NCBI RefSeq assembly: GCF_003986935.1
Contig: NZ_RJZE01000009.1
Span: forward strand, 124,001-188,000
DNA from: Paraburkholderia kururiensis JCM 10599 = LMG 19447
GTDB lineage: Bacteria; Pseudomonadota; Gammaproteobacteria; Burkholderiales; Burkholderiaceae
Direction: 5' to 3'
DNA length: 64,000 bases
Below the pieces are notes generated by a model, which did not search any database, was not told the DNA's origin, and saw nothing but the letters and a program-made list of their open reading frames with translations. Below, piece by piece: positions 55,786 through 63,407 of this stretch. Numbering within the stretch: the first letter of the stretch is position 1; the number at the start of each line of letters is the position of its first letter. Position numbers and translations under genes: made by a program.

Positions 55786-56916
55786 ATGGCCTCCCGACAC
55801 GAACTCAAGCGCTATCGCAAGAATCTCGCCGACGAACTCGATAGCGCCGCCGTCTACGAAACGCTCGCCCACGTCGAAAAGGACGCCGCGCGCCGCAGCG
55901 TGTTCGAACAGCTCGCGGCGTCGGAGCGCGAGCACGCGCAGCTCTGGTCGGACAAGCTGCGCGCCAACGGCGTGCGTGTGCGGCCGCATCGGCACAGCAT
56001 CAAGACGCACCTGATGCGCACACTCACCCGCACGTTCGGCCCCGCCTTCGTGCTGCCCACTCTGGCCGCGGCCGAGTACGCCGACCGCAACAAATACGCG
56101 CACCAGCCCGGCGCCGAAAAGCTCTCCGCGGAAGAACAGCATCACGCCGACGTTGTGCGCGCCGTGGTGGAGGGCCAGCATGCCGAGGGTATGTCGAAGG
56201 GCGCGCAGATTGCGAGTGCCGAGTCGTGGCACAAGGGCGTGACCTCGGGCAACGACCTGCGCGCCGCCGTGCTGGGCGCCAACGACGGCCTCGTCTCCAA
56301 CTTCTGCCTCATCATGGGCGTGGCCGGCGCAGGCGCGGCCAATCGCACGATCCTGCTCACCGGGCTCGCGGGGCTGATCGCGGGCGCGTGCTCGATGGCG
56401 CTTGGCGAATGGCTCTCGGTCACGAACGCACGCGAACTGGCGCGCACGCAGATTGCGAAGGAATCCGATGAAATCGAGCAGACGCCCGACGCCGAACGGC
56501 ACGAACTGGCGCTGATCTATCAGGCCAAGGGCGTAGAGGCCGAAGAGGCGCGCCGCGTGGCCGCGCAGATCATGCGCGACAAGGACAAGGCGCTCGATAC
56601 GCTCACGCGCGAGGAACTCGGGCTCGACCCCGCGGAACTGGGCGGCAATCCGTGGACGGCGGCGGGCGTCTCGTTCTGCCTCTTCTCGCTGGGCGCCATC
56701 TTCCCGGCCATGCCGTTCCTGTGGGCGCACGGCATGTGGGCCATCGTGCAATGCGTGGCGCTGGCGGGCTTCGGGCTGGCCGCCGTGGGCGTCTTCACCT
56801 CGCTTTTCAACGGACGCGGCGCGATGTTTTCCGCCGGTCGGCAGATCGTGATCGGGCTCGTCGCGGCGGCCTTCACGTTCGGCGTGGGACGCTTGCTGGG
56901 CGTATCCATTTCGTGA
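55786..56916 (+). CDS. MbfA-type fusion of erythrin (ferritin-like) and VIT1 domains
   Basis: A 376-residue membrane protein. The N-terminal erythrin domain (about 10-155) holds ferritin-type iron ligands, including E17 and an ExxH motif E47-H50. The C-terminal VIT1/CCC1 domain (about 160-375) has four to five helices with DLRAAVLGANDGLVSNFCLIMGVAGA and GACSMALGEWLSVTN. Related MbfA proteins export iron and protect from peroxide. It lies 85 bp after the sigma-54 activator and before a ferredoxin. Confidence 0.93.
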   Translation: MASRHELKRYRKNLADELDSAAVYETLAHVEKDAARRSVFEQLAASEREHAQLWSDKLRANGVRVRPHRHSIKTHLMRTLTRTFGPAFVLPTLAAAEYADRNKYAHQPGAEKLSAEEQHHADVVRAVVEGQHAEGMSKGAQIASAESWHKGVTSGNDLRAAVLGANDGLVSNFCLIMGVAGAGAANRTILLTGLAGLIAGACSMALGEWLSVTNARELARTQIAKESDEIEQTPDAERHELALIYQAKGVEAEEARRVAAQIMRDKDKALDTLTREELGLDPAELGGNPWTAAGVSFCLFSLGAIFPAMPFLWAHGMWAIVQCVALAGFGLAAVGVFTSLFNGRGAMFSAGRQIVIGLVAAAFTFGVGRLLGVSIS

Positions 56917-56958
56917 ACGGGCAAAGCGTCATTGAACAGCAACGATGTGAAGCAAGCC

Positions 56959-57375
56959 ATGAGTGCGCATGACGTAGACGGTTCCGCGAGCGCAGACGTG
57001 AGCGCACATGCCGCCTCGACGAACGCCACGACGAACGAGCATCGCGACGCGGTGGTCCCACGCGTTCGCATAGAACCGCTCGGCCGCACCTTCGAGGCGC
57101 CCGATACGCTCACCGTGCTCGAAGCCGCCGGCTTCGCGAATCTGCGGTTGCCACGCTCCTGCCGCAACGGCACCTGCCGCACGTGCCTGTGCCGCGTGAT
57201 CGAGGGCACGGTGCGCCATACGATCGAGTGGCCGGGTCTTTCGGCCGAAGAAACGGCGCAGGGCTACATCCTGCCTTGCGTGGCTGTTGCGCAGACGGAC
57301 CTCGTGATCGAGGTGCCCGATGCGGTGGATCTCGATGCGAACCCGCAAGGCAAGCGAAACGAAAACGGCCGGTAG
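56959..57375 (+). CDS. 2Fe-2S plant-type ferredoxin
   Basis: A 138-residue protein whose C-terminal part is a plant-type ferredoxin: C68, C73, C76 and C107 (SCRNGTCRTCLCR ... LPCVAV) bind the cluster; C78 is extra. The first 30 residues are Ala/Ser-rich and disordered. The start at 56959 follows GAAG; a TTG at 56932 is an alternative. It lies 42 bp after the MbfA-like gene. Its reductase partner is not local. Confidence 0.88.
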   Translation: MSAHDVDGSASADVSAHAASTNATTNEHRDAVVPRVRIEPLGRTFEAPDTLTVLEAAGFANLRLPRSCRNGTCRTCLCRVIEGTVRHTIEWPGLSAEETAQGYILPCVAVAQTDLVIEVPDAVDLDANPQGKRNENGR

Positions 57376-57699
57376 CGCCGGGCGTCTTGCCTGAGCGATC
57401 ACGCTCCGGTGCTTTGGTACAGCCATGCTGTTGTTTGCGGCGAACCGTGTTCAGACGGCAACCACATGAGTCATCGTTACGTTGCCCGCCGGGACGTCGT
57501 GCCAGCGATGGCCGACTGCACCAGGCAGCGCGGCTTGCTCGCACACACATTCGAGTCTTGCGACCGCGCAAATCGCGTCGCCGTGCTGCACGTTCCACAT
57601 CCGGTGGGCCTGTGAGCGCAGCGTGACCGCGCTGCCTGATCGACTGTCGGACTGTCGGACTGTCGCCATCGTCAACGCCCCATCAAAGGAGTTTGCATC
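57376..57699. other. Gene-free stretch after the ferredoxin
   Basis: About 320 bp. A minus-strand frame (57451-57700) has scattered protein-like residues but no start. An 8-bp triplet repeat lies at 57642-57665. No gene is supported. Confidence 0.45.
57642..57665 (+). repeat. Three tandem copies of GACTGTCG
   Basis: An 8-bp unit repeated exactly three times, about 35 bp before the next start codon, in the likely promoter or leader zone. Confidence 0.7.
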
Positions 57700-58200
57700 A
57701 TGAATCGGAATGGCTTTACGTCTGCCGTTTTGTCGTTGCTCGTCGTCGCGCTTCCTGCGGCGTATGCGCAAACAGCGGCAGCGGCCCAGCGCTTTACCGA
57801 CGGCGATCAGCAGGAAGTCAGAACGCTCTTCCTGCGTCAGGCACATGCCGCGACCACGCATGATCTCGCCGAGTTCGCCAGCGTCTTCGTCGCTGCTGGG
57901 CCCAGCGAACCCGACCCCGTGGCCCTGGTGGCGCGTCCCTATCGGATCTGGGGCAAAACCGCCCTGCTGGACCACTTCCGCGAAACTTTCAAAGGCGTGT
58001 GGAAGTTCGAACCGGAGGCGGACAACATCAAGATACTTCCCATCAGCGATGACGTCGCCCAGATCTACGCGCCAACAATGATCACTTCCGGAAAGTCGCA
58101 AGCGTCCGCCACAACGGGGCGATTCCTCATGTACGAAGTAGCGCTTCGCACCGGCGCGGGCTGGCGTATTTCATCGATTGTTCCGGTGCCGGCGGAGTAG
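57700..58200 (+). CDS. Exported SgcJ/EcaC-like (NTF2-fold) protein
   Basis: A 166-residue protein with a Sec signal peptide (residues about 1-23, cleaved after AYA-QT) and an NTF2-like fold related to the SgcJ/EcaC oxidoreductase family. It has no cysteine. The conserved parts are FLRQAHAATTHDLAEFASVF and ALLDHFRETFKG. Function unknown; the fold often binds small hydrophobic ligands. A clear AAGGAG ribosome site precedes it. Confidence 0.8.
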   Translation: MNRNGFTSAVLSLLVVALPAAYAQTAAAAQRFTDGDQQEVRTLFLRQAHAATTHDLAEFASVFVAAGPSEPDPVALVARPYRIWGKTALLDHFRETFKGVWKFEPEADNIKILPISDDVAQIYAPTMITSGKSQASATTGRFLMYEVALRTGAGWRISSIVPVPAE

Positions 58201-58259
58201 ACGGCCGGATAGTCCGTCATCGAATCCGCCTTCACATCGTCATGCCGCGATGGAGACAT

Positions 58260-58277
58260 GCCGCATAAAAATGCGGC
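58260..58277. repeat. Hairpin GCCGCAT-AAAA-ATGCGGC
   Basis: Seven-base stem with an AAAA loop, about 60 bp after the exported protein's stop. No T-run follows, so a terminator is not shown. Confidence 0.45.
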
Positions 58278-58438
58278 GTCCCCAGGCAGGATCTCTCGCC
58301 AATTCGAGAGCCCTCCATTTTTTTCCGTTTGTCTCCTGACTATTGACGTGCGATAAAGCGCGGATCGCATCGCGGTCCGCGCGCACGCATGCTGTTTCTC
58401 GCCTGCGCGCGGCCACAACAGCAACAGGAGCAACAACC

Positions 58439-58657
58439 ATGGCCACGCTCGAAGCGTTCCGTGCGGTGCTAGACGACCAGCGCACGCCCGAGATCATCCG
58501 CAACCACATCATCGATTCGCTGCAGTACGCCCTGCGCAATTACGGCCAGGTCTTCACCGCCCGTGAAGTGGAATGGCTGCGCGAGTGGGACGACGCGCGC
58601 ATTCCGCTCGCCGCATCGCGCGAACTGAAAAAGCGCATGCCCGAGACCACGAGCTGA
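58439..58657 (+). CDS. Small conserved hypothetical protein (72 aa)
   Basis: A 72-residue soluble, charged protein (MATLEAFRAVLDDQRTPE...). The helical segment and the REVEWLREWDDARIPL part are well formed. An AGGAG site at 58426-58430, eight bases before the ATG, strongly supports translation. I do not recognise a family. It stands alone upstream of the nitrate region. Confidence 0.75.
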   Translation: MATLEAFRAVLDDQRTPEIIRNHIIDSLQYALRNYGQVFTAREVEWLREWDDARIPLAASRELKKRMPETTS

Positions 58658-58871
58658 CGACCCGGCTCATCGAGATCGATCACCCCGCGCGCGCGGCACG
58701 ATCGTGCCGCGCGCTTCACGCTTCCCCTGCTTTCGCTGCTTCCGCGTGCATCTCGTGGCAACGGAATGCACGTCCCGCCGCTTCATTCCTTCCCGCCCTT
58801 CATGCGCTTGGTGCAGCACGATTCATGTTCCGTCACTGCATGCGCTCGCCTGCACTTCACTGCAACGCACC

Positions 58872-58886
58872 GCACCGCAGCAGTGC
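58872..58886 (+). promoter_or_regulatory. NtrC-like binding site 1 (about -133)
   Basis: GCACC-N5-AGTGC, one base off the GCACC-N5-GGTGC NtrC consensus. Its centre is 31 bp, about three helical turns, from site 2. Confidence 0.75.
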
Positions 58887-58902
58887 CTCTGGCCGGTGCG
58901 GC

Positions 58903-58917
58903 GCACTGCTGCGGTGC
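58903..58917 (+). promoter_or_regulatory. NtrC-like binding site 2 (about -102)
   Basis: GCACT-N5-GGTGC; it is the exact reverse complement of site 1. Two sites spaced three turns apart near -100 and -130 match the classic NtrC enhancer layout of glnA. Confidence 0.78.
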
Positions 58918-58985
58918 AATATCCCATTCTCGACCGATCTCCTCAAACCCTTATCCAGTAAGGCTTTGCGCGTTTTCATGCAAGG

Positions 58986-59001
58986 TGGCACGGCCGTTGC
59001 A
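58986..59001 (+). promoter_or_regulatory. Sigma-54 (-24/-12) promoter of the nitrate operon
   Basis: TGGCACG-N4-TTGCA matches the sigma-54 consensus. The GG (58987-58988) and GC (58999-59000) are at the required 12-bp spacing. Predicted transcription start is near 59012. Confidence 0.88.
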
Positions 59002-59015
59002 TAGCGAGGCTCGCA

Positions 59016-59033
59016 CCCTGCAACGGCGCAGGG
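59016..59033 (+). ncRNA. Leader hairpin 1 with hexaloop AACGGC
   Basis: CCCTGC and GCAGGG form a 6-bp stem around a six-base loop with A at position 1 and G at position 4, the pattern recognised by ANTAR-domain antiterminators such as NasR/NasT. It begins about 5 nt from the predicted transcript start. Confidence 0.45.
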
Positions 59034-59141
59034 CAGCATGAGCCCCACACGCGACGCGGCACACAGCCGGCGCACGCGGCTCATCCAGAAACACTTCGGT
59101 CGGGCAATGGCGTTCGACGTTCGTCGCAACCGGTGCAGCGC

Positions 59142-59157
59142 GTTCAAGAGTCTGAAC
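59142..59157 (+). ncRNA. Leader hairpin 2 with hexaloop AGAGTC
   Basis: GTTCA and TGAAC flank a six-base loop with A1 and G4, 36 nt before the transporter start. It is about 110 nt from hairpin 1, further than the usual paired hairpins, and no intrinsic terminator lies between. Confidence 0.4.
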
Positions 59158-59192
59158 ACGCACACGGCGAGCGATCCAACGACGGAACTCAC

Positions 59193-60395
59193 ATGGACCG
59201 CAGCTTCTGGCGCAATGGCCACACCCCCACGCTCATCTCGGCGTTCCTGTACTTCGACCTGAGCTTCATGGTCTGGTACCTGCTCGGACCGCTCCAGATC
59301 CAGATCGCTCAAACCCTCGCGCTGTCCACGCAGCAACGCGCGCTGATGGTCGCCACGCCGATTCTCGCGGGCGCCATTCTGCGCGTGTTCATGGGTCTGC
59401 TCGCCGATCGCGTCGGCGCCAAGCGCGCGGGCCTGCTCGGCCAGGCCATCGTGATCGCGACGCTGGTCGGCGCATGGCAGATCGGCGTGCACTCGCTCGG
59501 CCAGGCGCTGTTCCTCGGCGTGCTGCTCGGCGTAGCCGGTGCATCGTTCGCCGTGGCGTTGCCGCTCGCGTCGCGCTGGTACCCGCCGCATCAGCAGGGC
59601 ACGGCGATGGGGATTGCCGGCGCCGGCAACTCCGGCACGGTGCTCGCGGCCCTGTTCGCGCCCGCGCTGGCTGTCGCGTTCGGCTGGCAGAACGTATTCG
59701 GCATCGCCTGCATTCCGGTCGTGGCCGTGCTGATCTACTACACGGCCTTCGCGAAAGACGCGCCCGGCGTCGTCGTGAAGAAGCAACTGGGCGACTACGC
59801 GCGCATGCTCGGCAACCGCGATTCGTGGTGGTTCATGTTCTTCTATTCGCTCACGTTCGGCGGCTTCTCCGGCTTCGCGAGCGCCCTGCCCGGCTACTTC
59901 CACGATCAGTTCGGCTTCGACCCGAAGATCGCCGGCTGGGCCACGGCCGCCTGCGTGTTCGCGGGTTCGGCGATGCGCCCCATCGGCGGGCTGATGGCCG
60001 ACCGCATCGGCGGTACGCGTTCGCTGCTCACGGTGTTCGCCTCCGTGGCCGTGCTGATCGGCACCGCGGGCTTCAACGTGGGCGGCCCGCTGCCCACGGT
60101 GCTGCTGTTCATCGCCGCAATGCTCTGCCTCGGCGCGGGCAACGGCGCGGTGTTCCAGCTCGTGCCGCAGCGCTTCGGCAAAGACATCGGCGTGATGACC
60201 GGCCTCATTGGCATGGCGGGCGGCGTGGGCGGCTTCGCCCTGGCCGCGAGCCTCGGCTCCATCAAGCAGGCCACCGGTTCCTACTCCACCGGTCTTTGGC
60301 TCTTCGCGTGCCTCGCCGCGCTTGGCTGGGCCGGCATGAGCAACGTGAAGCACCGCTGGCGCAACGCGTGGTCCGTTGCCGCCGCGCGCGTCTGA
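59193..60395 (+). CDS. Nitrate/nitrite MFS transporter (NarK/NasA-type)
   Basis: A 400-residue 12-helix transporter of the NNP family. AGAGNSGTVLAALF and CLGAGNGAVFQLVPQRF are the two nitrate-signature helices with GxxxGNxxG. The N-terminus FLYFDLSFMVWYLLGPL is typical of the Burkholderia form. It imports nitrate for assimilation. It is the first gene after the sigma-54 promoter, 142 bp before nirB. The start at 59193 lacks a strong ribosome site; upstream in-frame residues are His/Glu-rich. Confidence 0.93.
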   Translation: MDRSFWRNGHTPTLISAFLYFDLSFMVWYLLGPLQIQIAQTLALSTQQRALMVATPILAGAILRVFMGLLADRVGAKRAGLLGQAIVIATLVGAWQIGVHSLGQALFLGVLLGVAGASFAVALPLASRWYPPHQQGTAMGIAGAGNSGTVLAALFAPALAVAFGWQNVFGIACIPVVAVLIYYTAFAKDAPGVVVKKQLGDYARMLGNRDSWWFMFFYSLTFGGFSGFASALPGYFHDQFGFDPKIAGWATAACVFAGSAMRPIGGLMADRIGGTRSLLTVFASVAVLIGTAGFNVGGPLPTVLLFIAAMLCLGAGNGAVFQLVPQRFGKDIGVMTGLIGMAGGVGGFALAASLGSIKQATGSYSTGLWLFACLAALGWAGMSNVKHRWRNAWSVAAARV

Positions 60396-60537
60396 TGCAT
60401 ACCTGATACGCGAAGACACGAAGCGGAGTGCATGTGCATCGACACACGGCACCTGCACTCCGCCTCTGTACCCGAATGCATTCCGTCAAGCATCGAGCCG
60501 TTCCACCCGCTCCCCCCGCACTCGCAGGAGATTCAGC

Positions 60538-62970
60538 ATGAACAAGCCCCGACTCGTCGTGATCGGCAACGGCATGGCCGGTATCCGCACGCTCGAAGAG
60601 CTGCTTGCGATCGCCCCCGACCAGTACGACATCACGGTGTTCGGTGCGGAGCCGCATCCGAACTACAACCGCATCCTGCTTTCGCCCGTGCTCGCCGGCG
60701 AGCAGACGTTCAAGGACATTGTGCTCAATCCGCTCGAATGGTATGCGGAGCAAGGCATTCGCCTGCATCTGGGCAAGACCATCGAGCGCATCGACCGCGT
60801 GCGCCGCATCGTGTTCGCGGACGACGGCACCGAAGCGCCCTACGACCGCCTCCTGATCGCAACGGGTTCCGTGCCGTTCATCCTGCCGGTGCCGGGCAAT
60901 ACGCTGGAAGGCGTGATCACCTATCGCGACATTCGCGACACGCAGGCCATGATCGACGCCGCCGAGGTCAAGCAGCACGCGGTCGTGATCGGCGGCGGCT
61001 TGTTGGGGCTGGAAGCAGCCAACGGCCTCAAGCTGCGCGGCATGGACGTGACCGTGGTGCATCTGGCCGACACGCTGCTGGAACGCCAGCTCGACGCCAC
61101 CGCGGGCAAGCTGCTGCAACGTTCGCTGGAAGCACGGGGCCTCGCCTTCAAGCTTTCGAAGGCGACCACGGAGATTCTCGGCAATGAGGCCGGCCACGTG
61201 AGCGGCGTGAGGTTCAAGGACGGCGAAACCATCGCGGCCGACCTCGTCGTGATGGCCGCCGGCATTCGCCCCAACACGACGCTGGCCGAATCGTGCGGCC
61301 TGCACTGCAATCGCGGCATCGTCGTGAACGACACGCTGCAGACCTACGACCCGCGCATCTACGCCGTGGGCGAATGCGTGAGCCACCGCGGCATTGCGTA
61401 CGGTCTCGTCGCCCCGCTCTTCGAGCAGGCGAAGGTCTGCGCGAACCACCTCGCGCTGATGGGCATCGGCAGCTACAAGGGCTCGGTGCTCTCCACCAAG
61501 CTCAAGGTGACAGGCATCGACCTCTTCTCCGCCGGCGAATTCAACGGCGGCGACGGCTGCGAGGAAATCGTGCTCTCCGACCCCGCGGGCGGCGTCTACA
61601 AGAAGCTCGTCATCAAGGACGACCAACTGGTGGGCGCGTGCCTCTACGGTGACACCGCGGACGGCGCCTGGTACTTCAAGCTGCTGCGCGAAGGCCGCAA
61701 GCTGGGCGAGCTGCGCGACCACATCATGTTCGGCGAATCGAGCGTGGGCGACGCGGGCGTGCAAGGCCAGAGCCGCGCGAGCGCGATGGCCGACAGCGAC
61801 GAAGTCTGCGGCTGCAACGGCGTGTGCAAAGGCACCATCGTCAAGGCGATCACCGAAAAGGGCCTCTTCACCGTGGACGACGTGAAGAAGCACACCAAGG
61901 CCGCGAGTTCGTGCGGCTCGTGCACGGGCCTCGTCGAGCAGATCCTGATGAACACGGTGGGCACCAATTTCCAGGAAACGCCGAAGACGAAGGCCGTATG
62001 CGGCTGCACGGACCGCAACCACGGCGAAGTACGCAAGGCGATTCGCGAGCACCGTCTGCTCACGCACCGCCAGGTCTACGACTTCCTCGAATGGCGCACG
62101 CCCAACGGCTGCGCGACCTGCCGCCCCGCGATCAACTACTACCTGATCTCCACGTGGCCGCGCGACGCCGTGGACGACCCGCAAAGCCGCTTCGTGAACG
62201 AACGCGTGCACGCGAACATCCAGAAGGACAACACGTTCTCCGTGGTGCCGCAGATGAAGGGCGGCGTGACGAACCCGAGCGAGCTGCGCCGCATCGCCGA
62301 CGTGGCCGAGAAATACAACGTGCCGATGGTGAAGGTGACGGGCGGCCAGCGTATCGACCTGCTCGGCGTGCGCAAGGAAGACCTGCCCAATGTGTGGCGC
62401 GATCTCGGTATGAAGTCGGGCCACGCTTACGGCAAGTCGATCCGCACCGTGAAGACGTGCGTAGGCAGCGAGTTCTGCCGCTTCGGCACGCAGAACAGCA
62501 CGCAGATGGGCATCGACCTCGAAACGATGCTCGCCAACATGTGGTCGCCGCACAAGGTGAAGCTCGCGGTTTCGGGTTGCCCGCGCAACTGCGCTGAAGC
62601 CGGCATCAAGGACGTGGGCGTGATCGCCGTGGATAGCGGCTGGGAACTCTACGTGGGCGGCAACGGCGGCATTCGCACCGAAGTGGCGCAGTTCCTCGTC
62701 AAGGTGAAGAACGCCGAGGAAGTGAAGGAGTACACGGGCGCGTTCCTGCAGCTTTATCGCGAGGAAGCGTATTACCTCGATCGCACGGTGCACTACATCG
62801 CGCGCGTGGGTCTGGACTACGTGAAGAAGAAAGTGGTGGAAGACGAAGCGAGCCGCAAGGCGCTCTACGAGCGGCTGCTGTATTCGCTGGAAGGGTTGCC
62901 CGATCCGTGGGAAGCGCGCATTGGCGGCGCCCGCAAGCACGAATACATTCCGCTCAAGGTAATCGCTTAA
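60538..62970 (+). CDS. nirB: Assimilatory nitrite reductase [NAD(P)H] large subunit
   Basis: An 810-residue enzyme that reduces nitrite to ammonia with six electrons. Domains: FAD/NAD-binding pyridine nucleotide-disulfide part (about 1-290), a NirB C-terminal cap, one BFD-like 2Fe-2S domain (about 420-475, CGCNGVCKG and CGSCTGLV), a second cysteine cluster (about 485-530, CGCTDRNH, CATCRP), then siroheme/4Fe-4S with C641, C647, C681 and C685. AGGAG at 60526-60530 precedes the start. Length is close to E. coli NirB (847). Confidence 0.96.
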   Translation: MNKPRLVVIGNGMAGIRTLEELLAIAPDQYDITVFGAEPHPNYNRILLSPVLAGEQTFKDIVLNPLEWYAEQGIRLHLGKTIERIDRVRRIVFADDGTEAPYDRLLIATGSVPFILPVPGNTLEGVITYRDIRDTQAMIDAAEVKQHAVVIGGGLLGLEAANGLKLRGMDVTVVHLADTLLERQLDATAGKLLQRSLEARGLAFKLSKATTEILGNEAGHVSGVRFKDGETIAADLVVMAAGIRPNTTLAESCGLHCNRGIVVNDTLQTYDPRIYAVGECVSHRGIAYGLVAPLFEQAKVCANHLALMGIGSYKGSVLSTKLKVTGIDLFSAGEFNGGDGCEEIVLSDPAGGVYKKLVIKDDQLVGACLYGDTADGAWYFKLLREGRKLGELRDHIMFGESSVGDAGVQGQSRASAMADSDEVCGCNGVCKGTIVKAITEKGLFTVDDVKKHTKAASSCGSCTGLVEQILMNTVGTNFQETPKTKAVCGCTDRNHGEVRKAIREHRLLTHRQVYDFLEWRTPNGCATCRPAINYYLISTWPRDAVDDPQSRFVNERVHANIQKDNTFSVVPQMKGGVTNPSELRRIADVAEKYNVPMVKVTGGQRIDLLGVRKEDLPNVWRDLGMKSGHAYGKSIRTVKTCVGSEFCRFGTQNSTQMGIDLETMLANMWSPHKVKLAVSGCPRNCAEAGIKDVGVIAVDSGWELYVGGNGGIRTEVAQFLVKVKNAEEVKEYTGAFLQLYREEAYYLDRTVHYIARVGLDYVKKKVVEDEASRKALYERLLYSLEGLPDPWEARIGGARKHEYIPLKVIA

Positions 62971-63010
62971 TAGTCGCCTAATGCACGCAATGACGTACGA
63001 GGAACACACG

Positions 63011-63394
63011 ATGGAAATCCAGATCATGGCGCGCGAAGCAGCAAGCGAACACGGCAAGCGGGACGGCTCGGCGTGGACACCCGTTTGCCGCGTCGAAGAC
63101 ATTCCGCAACTGGGCAGCCGCGTGCTGCAACGCGACGAAAGCCTGGGCGGCAACATCGCCCTCTTTCGCACGGCCACCAACAAGGTCTTCGCGCTGCGCG
63201 ACCGCTGCCCGCACAAGGGCGGTGCGCTTTCCGAAGGCATCGTGCACGGCGAGACGGTGACGTGCCCGCTGCACGCATGGAACATCGACCTCGCGAGCGG
63301 CGAAGCACGCGCGCCGGACGAAGGCTGCGCGGGGCGCTTCCCGGTGAAGGTGGACGAAGACGGGCTCGTGCATGTCGATCTCGGCCAGGCTTAA
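63011..63394 (+). CDS. nirD: Nitrite reductase small subunit, Rieske type
   Basis: A 127-residue Rieske-fold protein. The cluster ligands C66, H68 (RCPHKGG) and C85, H88 (CPLHAW) are all present, unlike E. coli NirD which has lost them. It docks on NirB and may pass electrons. GAGGA seven bases before 63011 sets the start; ATGs at 62981 and 62990 are alternatives. It lies 40 bp after nirB and 13 bp before the reductase. Confidence 0.92.
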   Translation: MEIQIMAREAASEHGKRDGSAWTPVCRVEDIPQLGSRVLQRDESLGGNIALFRTATNKVFALRDRCPHKGGALSEGIVHGETVTCPLHAWNIDLASGEARAPDEGCAGRFPVKVDEDGLVHVDLGQA

Positions 63395-63407
63395 GCGCGT
63401 ACACGTC

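Larger units (their letters stand above)
58658..59192. other. Control region of the nitrate assimilation operon
   Basis: About 535 bp with no gene. It contains two NtrC-like sites, a sigma-54 promoter and a leader of about 180 nt with two hairpins (each listed). The part 58658-58860 has many TGCA and GCAC short repeats and no other recognised element. Confidence 0.75.

Noticed and set aside
57451..58101. Minus-strand frame overlapping the exported NTF2-like protein
   Set aside because: The exported protein has a signal peptide and a clear ribosome site; the opposite frame has neither.
58740..58920. Clustered TGCA/GCAC short repeats resembling an array
   Set aside because: No regular repeat-spacer structure; not a CRISPR. 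The conserved part is explained by the two NtrC-like sites.
58978..59002. ATGCAA / TTGCAT hairpin in the nitrate leader
   Set aside because: It overlaps the near-perfect TGGCACG-N4-TTGCA promoter and lies upstream of the predicted transcript start, so it is not expected to be in the RNA.
60262..63285. A 1007-codon open frame on the minus strand across nirB and nirD
   Set aside because: It is antisense to well-identified genes and His/Arg/Ala-rich, as expected of a mirror frame in GC-rich coding DNA.
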